A DNA stretch of 64,000 bases from Myxococcota bacterium (GCA_041389495.1 JAWKRT010000001.1:992001-1056000), one strand, 5' to 3'. Shown: positions 26,133 through 36,370, numbered from the stretch's first letter. A program made the numbers and translations. Notes: generated from the sequence alone by a model not told the origin.

Positions 26133-26738
26133 TCAGTCGTCCGCGAGGATCGCGACCGCGAGCTGCATCGCCTTCTGGACGTCGCCCTCGATGTCGACGC
26201 GCCCGGCGAGGAAGGCGCTCTCGGCATCCGTCTCGCCGGCGCGCAGGGCGGCGAAGACGTCGGCGTCGAGTGCGATGCGGCAGTGCGCTTCGTCCGGCGG
26301 CGCACCGCTCCCGAAGTGGGTGCGCAGCGCGAACCCGCCCTCGCCGCGCACCGTGAGCCCGACGCAGCCCTCGACCCGCCGCAGCTCGTCGACGCGACGC
26401 TTCGTGAGCCGCAGCTCCCGGCCGAGCCCCGCGACCGCGCCCAGGAAGCCGAGCGCCGAATCGCCCGCCGCGCGCTCGAGGGCGCCGAAGCTGTTCCCCT
26501 CGTGCACGATCGTGAGGAAGGGCGGCGCCGCGGGCGCGGCGGTCGCGCGCATGCGCCCCGCCTCGATCGCGAGGAAGTACCGCTCGTCGCCGACGCGCGC
26601 CTCGATCGCCGCGTCGACCTCGCGCAGACGCGCCCACAGCGACCCCGGCGCGTCGCCGTGCGCGCGCGCGTCGTCGAGCGCGCGATCGACCTGCGCGGGG
26701 AGCCGCTCCGTGTAGAAGGCGCGCGCGTCGCCGCTCAC
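26133..26738 (-). CDS. SCP2 sterol-binding domain protein
   Basis: A 201-residue protein from a GTG that overlaps the mltG stop (GTGA). The C-terminal third has the SCP2 pattern: RIALDADVFAALRAGETDAE, then FLAGRVDIEGDVQKAMQLAV. Family domains bind sterols, fatty acyl chains or other lipids in a hydrophobic tunnel. The N-terminal half (RAFYTERLPAQVDRALDDAR) is helical and unassigned. It is the last gene of the ruvX-mltG operon, so expression is tied to wall synthesis. Lipid ligand unknown. Confidence 0.8.
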   Translation of the reverse strand: MSGDARAFYTERLPAQVDRALDDARAHGDAPGSLWARLREVDAAIEARVGDERYFLAIEAGRMRATAAPAAPPFLTIVHEGNSFGALERAAGDSALGFLGAVAGLGRELRLTKRRVDELRRVEGCVGLTVRGEGGFALRTHFGSGAPPDEAHCRIALDADVFAALRAGETDAESAFLAGRVDIEGDVQKAMQLAVAILADD

Positions 26739-27760
26739 CGCCTCCGCCTCCGCTGATACCGGTCGACGGCCCGCGCGTGGTCCGCATAACGAGCGGAGAA
26801 CTCGTGCGTTCCGTCGCCGCGCGCGACGAAGTAGAGGAAACGCGAATCGGCCGGCGCGACGACCGCTTCGAGCGCGGCGCGCCCCGGGCTCGCGATCGGC
26901 CCCGGCGGCAGCCCGGAGATCCGGTACGTGTTGTACGGGTTGCCCGCGTCCTCGAGGTGCACGCGCCGGAGGTTCCCGTCGAAGTCGGGGATGCCGAAGA
27001 TCACGGTCGGGTCCGTCTCGAGTCGCATGCCCCGCTTCAGCCGGTTCAGGAAGACCGATGCGATCAGCGGTCGCTCGTCGGCCGCGCCCGTCTCCTTCTC
27101 GACGATCGAGGCGAGCGTCACGATTTCGTGGCGCGACAGGGCGAGCCCCTGTGCGCGCGGCGCGATCTCGGCCCAGACGCGGAAGAACTGCGCGACGAGG
27201 GCGCGCGCGACGTCCGCGGCCGCGACGCCGCGCGGGAAGCGGTACGTCTCGGGGAACAGGTAGCCCTCGAGGTCGTCCGCCTCGATGCCGAGCTCGCGCG
27301 CGAGCGCCGGGTCGCGCGCGGCGCGCTCGAAGTCCGCTGCGCTCGCGAGGCCCGCCCCCTCGACGCGCGCGGCGACGTCGGCGATGCGCAGCCCCTCCGG
27401 AATCGACACGGGATGGGTGCGGACGCGGCCGCTCGTGAGCTGCGCCAGCACCTCGCCTGCGCTCCACGCGGGCGAGACGTCGAACTCGCCGGCGCGGAGC
27501 CGTCCGTCGAGCTCCCGCCACTGCGCGAGCGCGACGAACGCGCGCGCGTCGCGCACGAGGCCCTCGCGCTCGAGCGCGGCTGCGATCTGCGACAGCGTCG
27601 CGCCGGTCGCGACCTCGAAGGCGCGCGGCTCGCCGCTCGGATCGACGGGCTCGAGCCGGCGCGCCGCGGCGATCGCCGCCGCGAGCGCCGCGGCCGCGGC
27701 GAGCGCGGCGACCGCACCGATCGCCATCGGCCATCGCCGGCGCATCGCACCCTCGCTCAT
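26735..27760 (-). CDS. mltG: Endolytic murein transglycosylase MltG
   Basis: A 341-residue inner-membrane enzyme that cuts nascent glycan strands and helps set strand length. One membrane helix lies at about residues 12-33. A LysM-like part (ATGATLSQIAAALEREGLV) precedes the catalytic YceG domain with LEGYLFPETYRFPRG, the catalytic Glu in TLASIVEKETG, METDPTV-like LETDPTVIFG and NTYRISGLPPGPIASPG. It overlaps ruvX at its start (ATGA) and the SCP2 gene at its end (GTGA). The mltG-ruvX pairing is common in bacteria. Confidence 0.95.
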   Translation of the reverse strand: MSEGAMRRRWPMAIGAVAALAAAAALAAAIAAARRLEPVDPSGEPRAFEVATGATLSQIAAALEREGLVRDARAFVALAQWRELDGRLRAGEFDVSPAWSAGEVLAQLTSGRVRTHPVSIPEGLRIADVAARVEGAGLASAADFERAARDPALARELGIEADDLEGYLFPETYRFPRGVAAADVARALVAQFFRVWAEIAPRAQGLALSRHEIVTLASIVEKETGAADERPLIASVFLNRLKRGMRLETDPTVIFGIPDFDGNLRRVHLEDAGNPYNTYRISGLPPGPIASPGRAALEAVVAPADSRFLYFVARGDGTHEFSARYADHARAVDRYQRRRRR

Positions 27761-28206
27761 CGGGTCGCGCCCCCGCGCTCGGCCTCGATCCGCAGGCGGT
27801 CCAGGAAGGTGCGCAGCAGCAGTGAAGCCGCGACGGCGTCGACGTGTTGGCGTCGCCGCCGACCCTTCTTGCCGACCTGGCCCATCTCGCGGAGCGAGCG
27901 CTCGGCCTCGACCGTCGTCCAGCGCTCGTCGACGAGGTCGACGGGCAGCGCCGTCGCGCTCGCGAGCGCCGCCGCGAACCGCTCTGCCTCCTTGGCCTCG
28001 GGGCCGCGGCGGCCGGTCATGTGGATCGGGAGCCCGACGACGATGTGCGCGACGCCGTGCTCGCGCACGAGCTCGCCGATGGCGGCCAGGTCACGAGCGT
28101 CGCCGCGGCGCTCGAGCACACCGTGGGGCTGGGCGAACGTGGCGTCGGGGTCGGAGAGCGCGAGCCCGATGCGGCGGATGCCGAGGTCGATGCCGAGGAC
28201 GCGCAT
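27757..28206 (-). CDS. ruvX: Holliday-junction resolvase-like protein RuvX (YqgF)
   Basis: A 149-residue RNase H-fold protein. MRVLGIDLGIRRIGLALSD holds the first acidic residue, VDLVDERWTTVEAE the second and HVDAVAASLLL the third. YqgF/RuvX takes part in 16S rRNA 5'-end processing, and a junction resolvase role has been proposed. The ATG at 28206 gives the standard N terminus; a longer reading adds 13 poorly conserved residues. First gene of the overlapping ruvX-mltG-SCP2 operon. Confidence 0.93.
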   Translation of the reverse strand: MRVLGIDLGIRRIGLALSDPDATFAQPHGVLERRGDARDLAAIGELVREHGVAHIVVGLPIHMTGRRGPEAKEAERFAAALASATALPVDLVDERWTTVEAERSLREMGQVGKKGRRRRQHVDAVAASLLLRTFLDRLRIEAERGGATR

Positions 28207-28323
28207 GGCGGGGCAGGGTAGCGGCCGGGCGACGCGGTCGAGCACGCGGCCGCGGCGAGGGGCGCGGCGGCGGGATGCGCCGCATCGGCGAGCGCGGGCA
28301 CGGCGGCGCGACGCCTTCGGCGG

Positions 28324-29937
28324 CTAGCTCGGGGACGCCGAGTCGACGGGGCTGCGGCGGGCGAGCACCTGGCCCGCGCGCTCCGCGACCTTGGGATCGC
28401 GCGCGGCGCGAAGCTCGCGCAGCGCACGCTCCGCAGCCGCGCCTTCGATCGACTCGAGCGCGCTCACCGCGGCGAGCTTGGTCTCGATGCGCGGCCCGCG
28501 CTTGTGCCAGGGGCCGGGCGTGGCGACGGCCGCGAGCGCCGGCACCGCGCGGGGGTCGGCGATGTCGGCGAGCGCGCGGATCGCCTCGCGCGCGAGCGAG
28601 TCCTCCTTGCGCTTCACCCACCGCTCGAGCGCATCGACGAGCGGTCGCACGGCACGGCGGTGTCCGAGCAGCCCGAGGCAGTGCGCGGAGAGCCGCGCGA
28701 CCTCGGCGTCGCGGCTCGTCATCGCGTCGACGAAGGCCTGGTGCGATGCGCTCCCGATCGTGACGAGCGCCTTCGCGGCGTCCTTGCGGAGCGCCGGGTC
28801 GCCCTCGTGCAGGCACACGACGAGGCTCGGCACGAGCTTCGGGTTCTGGAGCTCGCCGGCGAGCTGCACGGCGATGCGCGCGGCGGCGCCGCGCGCGCGC
28901 GCGATCTCGTCGACGAGGGGCGACACGGAGCGCTCGCCGAGCGCGATCACGACCGCGGAGAGCTGCGCGAGGCGGTTCGGGTCGCGCGCGTTGCGCAGGC
29001 GCTGGAGGATCGGCGGCACGGCGGCCTCGCCGACCTGCAGCAGCACCTGCGCGGCGCGCACGCCGATCGCGGGCGCGTCGCTGCAGGAGCGCTCGATGAT
29101 GAAGCCGAGGAGCGGGCCGTCGCAGAGCTCGCGCAGCGCGGACTGCGCCGTCGCGCGGATCTCCTCGCCGTCGGCCTGTGCGCCGCCCGTCGCGTGGCGA
29201 GCGAGCACGAGCGCCGCGCGGTACGCCTCGAGCTCGCGCGACGCCGCGCACAGCTCGCTCGCGAGTCGGATCGCGTTGGCGGCGTGATCGGAGTAGGCGT
29301 CGAGGTCGGCGGCGCGGGCGAGCAGGCGCAGCACCGCGACGAGCGCGTCCGCCGCCGGATCGCCGGGGGCGTTGATCGGGTCGTCGTCGATGCGCTTCGG
29401 CGGCTCGGCCGCGCGCGCGGGCGCCGCCTCGGCGGTGGGGCCGTGAGGCGGGTGTGCCGCGGCGAGGTCCAGCATCGGCGCCGTCGCTTCCTGGCCGAGG
29501 TCCGGCAGCACCGTGATGCCCATGCCGTTCCACGCCTCGAACGCGTGCGCGGCGTCGAGCCCGACGGCGTCCGACGTGTTCGAGACCTCGCGCGCGAGCA
29601 CGACCGCGAGGCCTTCGACGGCGTCGATCGCGAGCTCGGGGTTGAGGAAGAGGCCGGCGATGCCGTGCCGGCGCATCGCGTCGGCGAGCTTCGCGACGGG
29701 CGGCGCGTCGAGCACGCCCTCGATGCCGTCGACGCGGAAGCCGTCGGGCTCGACGCAGATGCCGAGCGCGCCCGTCCTCGCGAGCTCGCCGGCCCACGCC
29801 GCGTGCGTGCGCTCGAGCAGCTGCGTGCGCGCCGGATCGTCCGGCGCGTAGAAGCCGACGGCGCGCACGAGTCGCCCGAGCTCGAGCAGGCAGCTCGTCA
29901 GGCCCGCTGCGTGCGCGGGGGAGTCGCTCGATCCCAT
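28324..29937 (-). CDS. HEAT-repeat protein of unknown function
   Basis: A 537-residue soluble protein. The first 190 residues (SCLLELGRLVRAVGFYAPDD onward) form an unassigned helical domain. From about residue 250 there are HEAT-type helical pairs such as AAQVLLQVGEAAVPPILQRL, KDAAKALVTIGS and AIRALADIADPRAVPALAAV. No lyase or ligase motif is visible, so it is probably a scaffold or regulator. GGGGAA precedes the ATG at 29937. The beginning recalls HEAT proteins near gliding or c-di-GMP genes in myxobacteria, but this is only an impression. Confidence 0.75.
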   Translation of the reverse strand: MGSSDSPAHAAGLTSCLLELGRLVRAVGFYAPDDPARTQLLERTHAAWAGELARTGALGICVEPDGFRVDGIEGVLDAPPVAKLADAMRRHGIAGLFLNPELAIDAVEGLAVVLAREVSNTSDAVGLDAAHAFEAWNGMGITVLPDLGQEATAPMLDLAAAHPPHGPTAEAAPARAAEPPKRIDDDPINAPGDPAADALVAVLRLLARAADLDAYSDHAANAIRLASELCAASRELEAYRAALVLARHATGGAQADGEEIRATAQSALRELCDGPLLGFIIERSCSDAPAIGVRAAQVLLQVGEAAVPPILQRLRNARDPNRLAQLSAVVIALGERSVSPLVDEIARARGAAARIAVQLAGELQNPKLVPSLVVCLHEGDPALRKDAAKALVTIGSASHQAFVDAMTSRDAEVARLSAHCLGLLGHRRAVRPLVDALERWVKRKEDSLAREAIRALADIADPRAVPALAAVATPGPWHKRGPRIETKLAAVSALESIEGAAAERALRELRAARDPKVAERAGQVLARRSPVDSASPS

Positions 29938-30494
29938 CTGGATTCCCCGCGCGAGGTGCGTGTGAGGAGCGCGCCGGGGGCCGTGTGCCCCGGGCGCGCG
30001 AAGCCGCGTGCGCCCGGCTCTTCGACCGCCAGCTGCGCACTCTTGACGGGTACTTGCGCGCGAGCCGCGCATCGATGCGGCCGGGCGCCGGTCTCGGGGC
30101 GCGAGCTCCGAGAGCGAGGGCGACCCGAACGCCGGCGCGCGTTTTCTTCGTTTTTTCTTCGCCTGCGCATTGCCGCCCCGTGAGGCGTGCCATAGCCTCC
30201 GCGCATCGCGTCGCCTCCCCCGACGGCGTGGGTCCCCGCAGCAGAGAGCGCATTCCTCCAGCGCGCAGTTCGCACCTCCCCAGCGCACTTCAGGGCTGGG
30301 GTGCTTCGCGTGTGCGGCCCGGCATCGCCGCGCATGCCGTTGCCGCCGGCGCGGCCCTTCGCGGGTAGCCGCGTGGACGTCTCCGGGGAGCCCAGTCGAT
30401 TCGCACGGAAACCGGTCACGACGATCCCGAGACGCAGGCGGCGCGCGCCGGAAGTGTCCGCTTGGGGCAGGATCGGCCCATCCTCGAAGCCGAG
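29938..30494. other. 557-bp divergent intergenic region
   Basis: Between the HEAT gene (reverse) and pgpA (forward). No gene is recognised. It contains a pyrimidine/T-rich tract at 30141-30160 (GTTTTCTTCGTTTTTTCTTC), the most AT-rich spot nearby. On the reverse strand this is an A-rich stretch about 200 bases upstream of the HEAT gene, where it could act as an UP-like element. A TTGACG at 30043 has no fitting -10. Confidence 0.45.
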
Positions 30495-31067
30495 ATGGGA
30501 ACGGAGGTCGCGGAAGGGCGGGGCGGGTCCGCGCTCGCGACGTCGCCCGCCGTGTGGATCGCGACGGTTGCGGGCGTCGGCTTCGCGCCGCTCGCGCCCG
30601 GCACGGCCGGCTCGGCCGTCGCCGTCGTCCTCTTCGCCGCGACGGCCCGGCTCGGGCTCACCGCCCACCTCGCGCTGAGCGCGGCGATCGGCATCGCCGG
30701 CGTCTGGGCGGCGGGCGCGAGCGAGCGCGCCTTCGGCCGCGCGGACGACGGTCGCATCGTCGTCGACGAGGTCGCCGGACAGCTCGTGGCCCTGACGCCG
30801 CTCGTCCTGGCACCGCTCGCGTGGGTGGATGGGCGTTGGCCGGTCGGGCTCGTGACCGCATTCGTCGCGTTCCGGGTGTTCGATATCGCCAAGCCCGGCC
30901 CCGTGCGCTGGGCCGAGCGGCGCTTCGCGGGAGGTCTCGGGGTGATGGCGGACGACATCGTGGCCGGCGCGCTCGCAGCACTCGCCGTGGCGGCGACGGG
31001 GCTCGCACTCGAGCTCGTGTTCGCCGTGCCGGCGGGGGGTGTGGTCGCGGGCGGGGGGCTGCAGTGA
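30495..31067 (+). CDS. pgpA: Phosphatidylglycerophosphatase A
   Basis: A 190-residue inner-membrane enzyme that removes phosphate from phosphatidylglycerophosphate to give phosphatidylglycerol. Family motifs are GFAPLAPGTAGS, IVVDEVAGQ (acidic metal site), FRVFDIAKPGPVRWAE and GVMADDIVAG, with three to four membrane helices. ATG at 30495 is chosen; a TTG at 30462 would add 11 residues. It overlaps cinA (GTGA). The phosphatidyltransferase at 46082 may work in the same lipid pathway. Confidence 0.9.
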   Translation: MGTEVAEGRGGSALATSPAVWIATVAGVGFAPLAPGTAGSAVAVVLFAATARLGLTAHLALSAAIGIAGVWAAGASERAFGRADDGRIVVDEVAGQLVALTPLVLAPLAWVDGRWPVGLVTAFVAFRVFDIAKPGPVRWAERRFAGGLGVMADDIVAGALAALAVAATGLALELVFAVPAGGVVAGGGLQ

Positions 31068-32398
31068 AGGCCGAGGTGCTCACGATCGGCGACGAGCTCC
31101 TGCGCGGCGAGATCGTCGACTCGAACAAGTCGTTCCTGTCGGATCGCCTGCTCGCGCTCGACATCCAGACGCACTTCCACAGCTCGGTTCGCGACGACCG
31201 CGACGACATGCGCGACGCGTTCCGGCGCGCGATCGGGCGGGCGGACGTCGTGCTCGTGTCGGGCGGCCTCGGGCCGACGCGGGACGATCTCACCACCGAG
31301 GTGCTCGCGGAGACGCTCGGCCTCGATCTCGTGCGCGACGACGCGTCGCTCGAGGCGATCCGCGCCTTCTTCGCGAACGTCGGCCGCGAGATGGCGCGCA
31401 ACAACGAGAAGCAGGCCTGGTTCCCGCGCGGCGCCGACGTGCTGGCGAACCCGATCGGCACCGCGCCGGGCTTCATGGTCGCGGCCGAGGGCGCGCTCGT
31501 CTTCTGCATGCCGGGCGTTCCGCGCGAGCTCCACCGCATGATGGACGAGCAGGTGCTGCCGCGGATCGCGGCGCGCCGCAGCGCCGTCGCGGGCGGGCCG
31601 TCGATCGTCGTGCGGGCGGCGCTGCTTCGCACGTTCGGCATCGGCGAGTCGTCCCTCGACGCCGAGCTCGCGGACATCGCGAACGAGAGCGACGTCGCGC
31701 TCGGCTTCCGCACGGCGTTCCCGGACAACTATCTGCGGCCCCTCGCGCGCGCCGCGACGGTCGCCGAGGCCGAGGAGAAGCTCGCGCATCTGTGCGCGGC
31801 GGTCCGCGAGCGGCTCGGTGCGGTCGTCTACGGAGAGGGCGACGACACGCTCGAGGTCGTCGTCGTCCGCGCGCTGCGCGAGCGCGGGCTGACACTCGCG
31901 ACGGCCGAGAGCTGCACGGGGGGCTCGATCGCCGCGAAGCTGACCGACGTCCCGGGCAGCTCGGCCTGCTTCCGCGGCGGCGTCGTCGCCTACGCGAACG
32001 ACGCGAAGGTGGCGTTGCTCGGCGTCGATGCGGGCGTGCTCGCGGAGCACGGTGCCGTGTCCGAGCCGGTCGCGCGCGCAATGGCGGAGGGCGCGCGCGC
32101 GCGCTTCGGCGCCGATCTCGCACTGGCCACGACGGGCATCTCGGGGCCCGACGGCGGGACGGAGGAGAAGCCCGTCGGCCTCGTCTACATCGCGCTCGCG
32201 AGCGAGCGCGGCACGCACTGCGACCGGTTCGTCTTCCCGCTCGACCGCGCGCGCCACCGCCAGCTCACGACGCACACCGCACTCGACTGGGTGCGGCGCT
32301 CGCTGCTCGGGGCCGACCTCGTCGGTCCGACGCTGATGCGCCGCGCGGGCGGGGCGAGCGCGCCGTCGGCCGCCGCAAAGGAGCGGCGCGATGGCTGA
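31064..32398 (+). CDS. cinA: CinA family competence/damage protein, nicotinamide nucleotide amidase
   Basis: A 444-residue two-domain protein. The N-terminal MoaB-like domain has LTIGDELLRGEIVDSN and LVSGGLGPTRDDLT. The C-terminal amidase domain has TLATAESCTGGSIAAKLTDV and GISGPDGGTEEKPVG. Known members hydrolyse nicotinamide mononucleotide and ADP-ribose as part of pyridine nucleotide salvage, and cinA is often near recA, as here. GTG start, 4-base overlap with pgpA. Confidence 0.94.
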   Translation: MKAEVLTIGDELLRGEIVDSNKSFLSDRLLALDIQTHFHSSVRDDRDDMRDAFRRAIGRADVVLVSGGLGPTRDDLTTEVLAETLGLDLVRDDASLEAIRAFFANVGREMARNNEKQAWFPRGADVLANPIGTAPGFMVAAEGALVFCMPGVPRELHRMMDEQVLPRIAARRSAVAGGPSIVVRAALLRTFGIGESSLDAELADIANESDVALGFRTAFPDNYLRPLARAATVAEAEEKLAHLCAAVRERLGAVVYGEGDDTLEVVVVRALRERGLTLATAESCTGGSIAAKLTDVPGSSACFRGGVVAYANDAKVALLGVDAGVLAEHGAVSEPVARAMAEGARARFGADLALATTGISGPDGGTEEKPVGLVYIALASERGTHCDRFVFPLDRARHRQLTTHTALDWVRRSLLGADLVGPTLMRRAGGASAPSAAAKERRDG

Positions 32399-32993
32399 GG
32401 CGAGCGTGCGCGCCTTCTTCGCCGTGGGCCTCGAAGAGCCGCTGCGCGCGGAGGCGCGCGAGGTCGCGGAGCGGCTGCGCGAGCGCGTCCGCGCCGCGCG
32501 GCGGCACACGCCGCGCGCGGTCGAGGCGCGATTCGCGAACGAGGAAGGGTGGCACGTCACGCTGCGCTTCCTCGGCGACCTGGCTCTGCCGCAGGTCGGC
32601 GAGCTCGCGGCGCGCGCGCGCGAGGCCGTCGCGGCGATCGCTCCGTTCGAAATCCGCCTCGGTCGAGCCATCACGTTTCCGCCGCGCCGCCCGCGCGTCC
32701 TCGCGCTCGACGTCGCGCCGCACGAGCCCCTCGAGACGATGGCGATGGCGCTCGATCGCGCGGCGGTCGAGGGCGGGCTCGCGGGCGAGGCGCGCCCGTT
32801 CCGCGCGCACGTGACGCTCGCGCGCAGCCGAGGTGCGGGCTTCCGCGAGCGCGACGCCGAGGGCGTCGCCGCGGCCGGTCGCGCGCGCCAGTGGGTGCGC
32901 GACGTCGTGCTCTTCGAGAGCGATCTGCGCCCCGACGGCGCCCGTTACACGCCGCTCGAGCGCGTCGCGCTCGGCGAAGGAGGTCACCCCTGA
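32391..32993 (+). CDS. thpR: RNA 2',3'-cyclic phosphodiesterase (2'-5' RNA ligase family)
   Basis: A 200-residue 2H phosphoesterase with both His-x-Thr motifs, WHVTLRFLGD and FRAHVTLAR. It starts inside cinA (8-base overlap) after AAAGGAGCGG. The family opens 2',3'-cyclic phosphates and can ligate tRNA halves with a 2'-5' bond in vitro. The order cinA-thpR-recA is widely conserved, though the reason is unclear. Confidence 0.92.
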   Translation: MAEASVRAFFAVGLEEPLRAEAREVAERLRERVRAARRHTPRAVEARFANEEGWHVTLRFLGDLALPQVGELAARAREAVAAIAPFEIRLGRAITFPPRRPRVLALDVAPHEPLETMAMALDRAAVEGGLAGEARPFRAHVTLARSRGAGFRERDAEGVAAAGRARQWVRDVVLFESDLRPDGARYTPLERVALGEGGHP

Positions 32994-33092
32994 AGCGCGC
33001 TCCCGCCCATCGGGCGGGGGGCGCTCGCAGGACGCCGTCCGCGCGACGGCAGCCCGTCCGAAGGACGGCGAACAGAAAGGATGGAGACGAGC

Positions 33093-34190
<1,098 letters not shown>

Positions 34191-34212
34191 GATCGGCCTT
34201 CCGGAGACGGCT

Positions 34213-34247
34213 CCCGGTGCGCGCGCCGCCGAAGCGCGCGCACCGGG
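34213..34247 (+). terminator. Terminator hairpin after recA
   Basis: A 13-bp perfect stem, CCCGGTGCGCGCG and CGCGCGCACCGGG, with a 9-base loop (CCGCCGAAG), 22 bases after the recA stop and followed by GCGCTTCTT. Likely intrinsic terminator of pgpA-cinA-thpR-recA. Confidence 0.7.
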
Positions 34248-34303
34248 GCGCTTCTTCGCGTCGCCGTTCGCGCGCCCCGCGCGCCGACGGGAGAGGGAGC
34301 CCG

Positions 34304-35182
34304 ATGCACCTCGGCTACTTCGGCGTGAACCAGGGGCTCCATTCGAGCCCCGAGGCGGTCGCACGGGTCGCGCGCGCGGCGGAGGAAGCGGGCTACGAGT
34401 CCGTCTTCACGGGCGAGCACGTGGTCCTGATGGATCCGCAGGCGCCGCCTTCCCCGCTCCCTCCCGCGGCGCGCTGTCTCGACCAGGCCATCGCGCTGAC
34501 GTGGGCGGCAGCGCACACGACGCGGCTTCGGCTCGGCACGGGCATCGTGATCCTGCCGCAGCGCAATCCCGTGATCCTCGCGAAGGAGCTGGCCACGCTC
34601 GACGTGCTGTCGGGCGGGCGGCTGCTGTTCGGCGTGGGCGTCGGCTACGTCGAGCGCGAGTTCGAGGCCATCGGCGTTCCCTTCGCCGAGCGCGGGCCGC
34701 GGACGAGCGAGCACATCGAGGCCATCCGCGCGCTGTGGACGCAGCCGCGTCCGGAGTTCGACGGCGCGTTCACGCGCTTCCGCGGGATCCAGTCGCATCC
34801 GCAGCCCGTGCAGCGCCCGCATCCGCCGATCCTCGTCGGCGGGATGTCGCAGGCCGCCTACCGGCGCGCCGTCGCGCATGCGAACGGCTGGTACGGCTTC
34901 TACCAGAGCGTCGAGGCGACGGAGGCCGCGCTCCGCGGCCTCGCCGACGCGGCGAAGGAGGTGGAGCGGCCGCGCGGGCTCGGGCCGCTCGAGATCACCG
35001 TGACGCCACCGCCCGGTGTGCCGAGTCGCGACGCGTGGCGGCGCTACGAGGATCTGGGCGTCGCCCGCATCGTGCTGCTCCGCGGCTTCGAGGACATGAT
35101 CGCCGCGCCGGCACCGGGCTCGGCGCAGGAGGACGCGGCGATCGCGTTCCTCGAGGACGGCGCGACCGAGCTGCTTCGCTAG
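34304..35182 (+). CDS. LLM-class F420- or flavin-dependent oxidoreductase
   Basis: A 292-residue luciferase-like TIM barrel. Landmarks are AARAAEEAGYESVFTGEH-type VARAAEEAGYESVFTGEHVV, TTRLRLGTGIVILPQRNP and LLFGVGVGYVEREFEAIGVP, which place it in the TIGR03619-type F420-dependent group typical of actinobacteria. Whether the cofactor is F420 or FMN cannot be proved here, and no F420 synthesis gene lies in the window. GAGAGGGAG precedes the ATG. Confidence 0.85.
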   Translation: MHLGYFGVNQGLHSSPEAVARVARAAEEAGYESVFTGEHVVLMDPQAPPSPLPPAARCLDQAIALTWAAAHTTRLRLGTGIVILPQRNPVILAKELATLDVLSGGRLLFGVGVGYVEREFEAIGVPFAERGPRTSEHIEAIRALWTQPRPEFDGAFTRFRGIQSHPQPVQRPHPPILVGGMSQAAYRRAVAHANGWYGFYQSVEATEAALRGLADAAKEVERPRGLGPLEITVTPPPGVPSRDAWRRYEDLGVARIVLLRGFEDMIAAPAPGSAQEDAAIAFLEDGATELLR

Positions 35183-35296
35183 GCGCGGGCGCGCCGCGGC
35201 CGCCCGAAGCGCGCCTGCACGCGCGTCCCGGCCTGCCGCCGCGCGCGAGTCCGCGGCCTCGGAGCGCGGGGTGGATCGGAGCGCGAGGAGGAACGG

Positions 35297-35779
35297 ATGA
35301 ACTGGATGCTCGCGACTGCCGCGCACTCCGTCCGAGCGCGCCCCGAGGACGTGTTCGCCGGGCTGACCGACCACGAGGGGCTGGCGGGCCTGCCCGGCGT
35401 ATCGTCCGCGCGGCTCGTGCGTCCGGGGTCGCCCGAGCGCAACGGTGTGGGCGCGCTGCGCGAGCTGCGCGTGCACGGCCTGCGCTTCGTGGAGGAGATC
35501 GTCGCCTTCGAGCCGCCGAAGCGGCTCGGCTATCTCGTCCGCGAGTGCTCCCTGCCGCTGCGGCACCGCTTCGGCGAGATCCGCCTCGAGCCGGCGGCCG
35601 ATGGCGGGACGCTCGCGACGTGGGCCTCGGAGCTCGCGGTGCCGGTCGTCGGGCGGCTCGTCGCGCCCCTGCTTCGCCGCGCGCTCGTGCGCGGCTTCGT
35701 CGACATGCTCGACGCGATCGACGGGCGGGTCGCCGACCGCCTCGCGAAGGCACAGCCGCCGCGCTCGACGTCGTCGTGA
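35297..35779 (+). CDS. SRPBCC (START-like) family protein
   Basis: A 160-residue protein with the polyketide cyclase/CoxG-type fold: AAHSVRARPEDVFAGLTDHE, then RLGYLVRECSLPLRHRFGEI and GGTLATWASELAVP. The fold binds small hydrophobic ligands. It follows the LLM oxidoreductase by 114 bases and could handle its substrate (inference). GAGGAGGAACGG precedes the ATG. Confidence 0.75.
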   Translation: MNWMLATAAHSVRARPEDVFAGLTDHEGLAGLPGVSSARLVRPGSPERNGVGALRELRVHGLRFVEEIVAFEPPKRLGYLVRECSLPLRHRFGEIRLEPAADGGTLATWASELAVPVVGRLVAPLLRRALVRGFVDMLDAIDGRVADRLAKAQPPRSTSS

Positions 35780-35785
35780 GCGGGG

Positions 35786-36370
35786 CTACAGGCGCGGCTT
35801 CACTCGGAACAGGATCTCGCCGCGATGCGGCCGCTCGAAGACGCAGGCGAGGTTGCGCCTCCGCCAGTCCGAGGCCACCTGCTCGATGAAGCCCTGGATG
35901 TTGAGGCCGATCGACGTCGGCATCGGATCGACCTCGGTACAGCGCACGACGAACTGGTCCATCGTGTCGCCCTCGAAGGTGTAGGTGCCGAAGTTGAAGC
36001 CGACGCGAGCCATGCGGACGAGCGCGCGTCCGGCGCGCGGTCCGAGCGCGCGCGCGCCCTCGATGAGCCACTGCATCGCGGCCGAGTGCGTGACGGCGCG
36101 CGCCGTCTCGCGCCCGAACGCGACGAGGTAGTGGTCGTCGCCGCCCCCGTCCACCTCGCTGACGATGCGGAGGAGGCGGTCCTGCAGCTCGATCGGGTAC
36201 CAGAGCCCGGCTTCGACGCCGCTGTCCACGAGTCCCACGTGCCTCGGGCCCAGGCGCGACGCGAGCTCGCCGTCGTCGATCGCCCCGCGCTTGCGCATCT
36301 CGCAGACGCGGTCGAACGCCGGGCGGACGGCGAGGCCCTTCAGAGCGGGAGTGTGCGTCGCCGGTTGCAT
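35786..36370 (-). CDS. Conserved-looking protein of unknown function, possibly TIGR02265-like
   Basis: A 194-residue protein with no signal peptide. Its plan, a Trp-Tyr-Pro segment (GLWYPIELQDRLLRIVSEVD), a GRETARAVTHSAAMQWLIEG helix, NFGTYTFEGDTMDQFVVRC and a closing ILFRVKP strand, resembles the DUF2378/TIGR02265 group expanded in myxobacteria, but I am not certain. It sits 35 bases upstream of a small Cys-bearing protein on the same strand, so they may share a transcript. Confidence 0.6.
   Translation of the reverse strand: MQPATHTPALKGLAVRPAFDRVCEMRKRGAIDDGELASRLGPRHVGLVDSGVEAGLWYPIELQDRLLRIVSEVDGGGDDHYLVAFGRETARAVTHSAAMQWLIEGARALGPRAGRALVRMARVGFNFGTYTFEGDTMDQFVVRCTEVDPMPTSIGLNIQGFIEQVASDWRRRNLACVFERPHRGEILFRVKPRL

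Noticed and set aside
22457..26305. A 1282-codon open frame antisense to pyruvate carboxylase
   Set aside because: Composition (Arg, Glu, Leu, His repeats) mirrors the real gene's third-position bias, and the sense frame is unmistakable.
26133..27734. Apparent fusion of a long N-terminal part with the SCP2 domain
   Set aside because: The upstream half is the wrong frame of mltG; the real SCP2 gene begins at the GTG that overlaps the mltG stop.
30141..30160. T-rich tract as a forward terminator
   Set aside because: No forward gene ends upstream of it and only a short GC stretch precedes it; an A-rich element for the reverse gene is the alternative, unproven.
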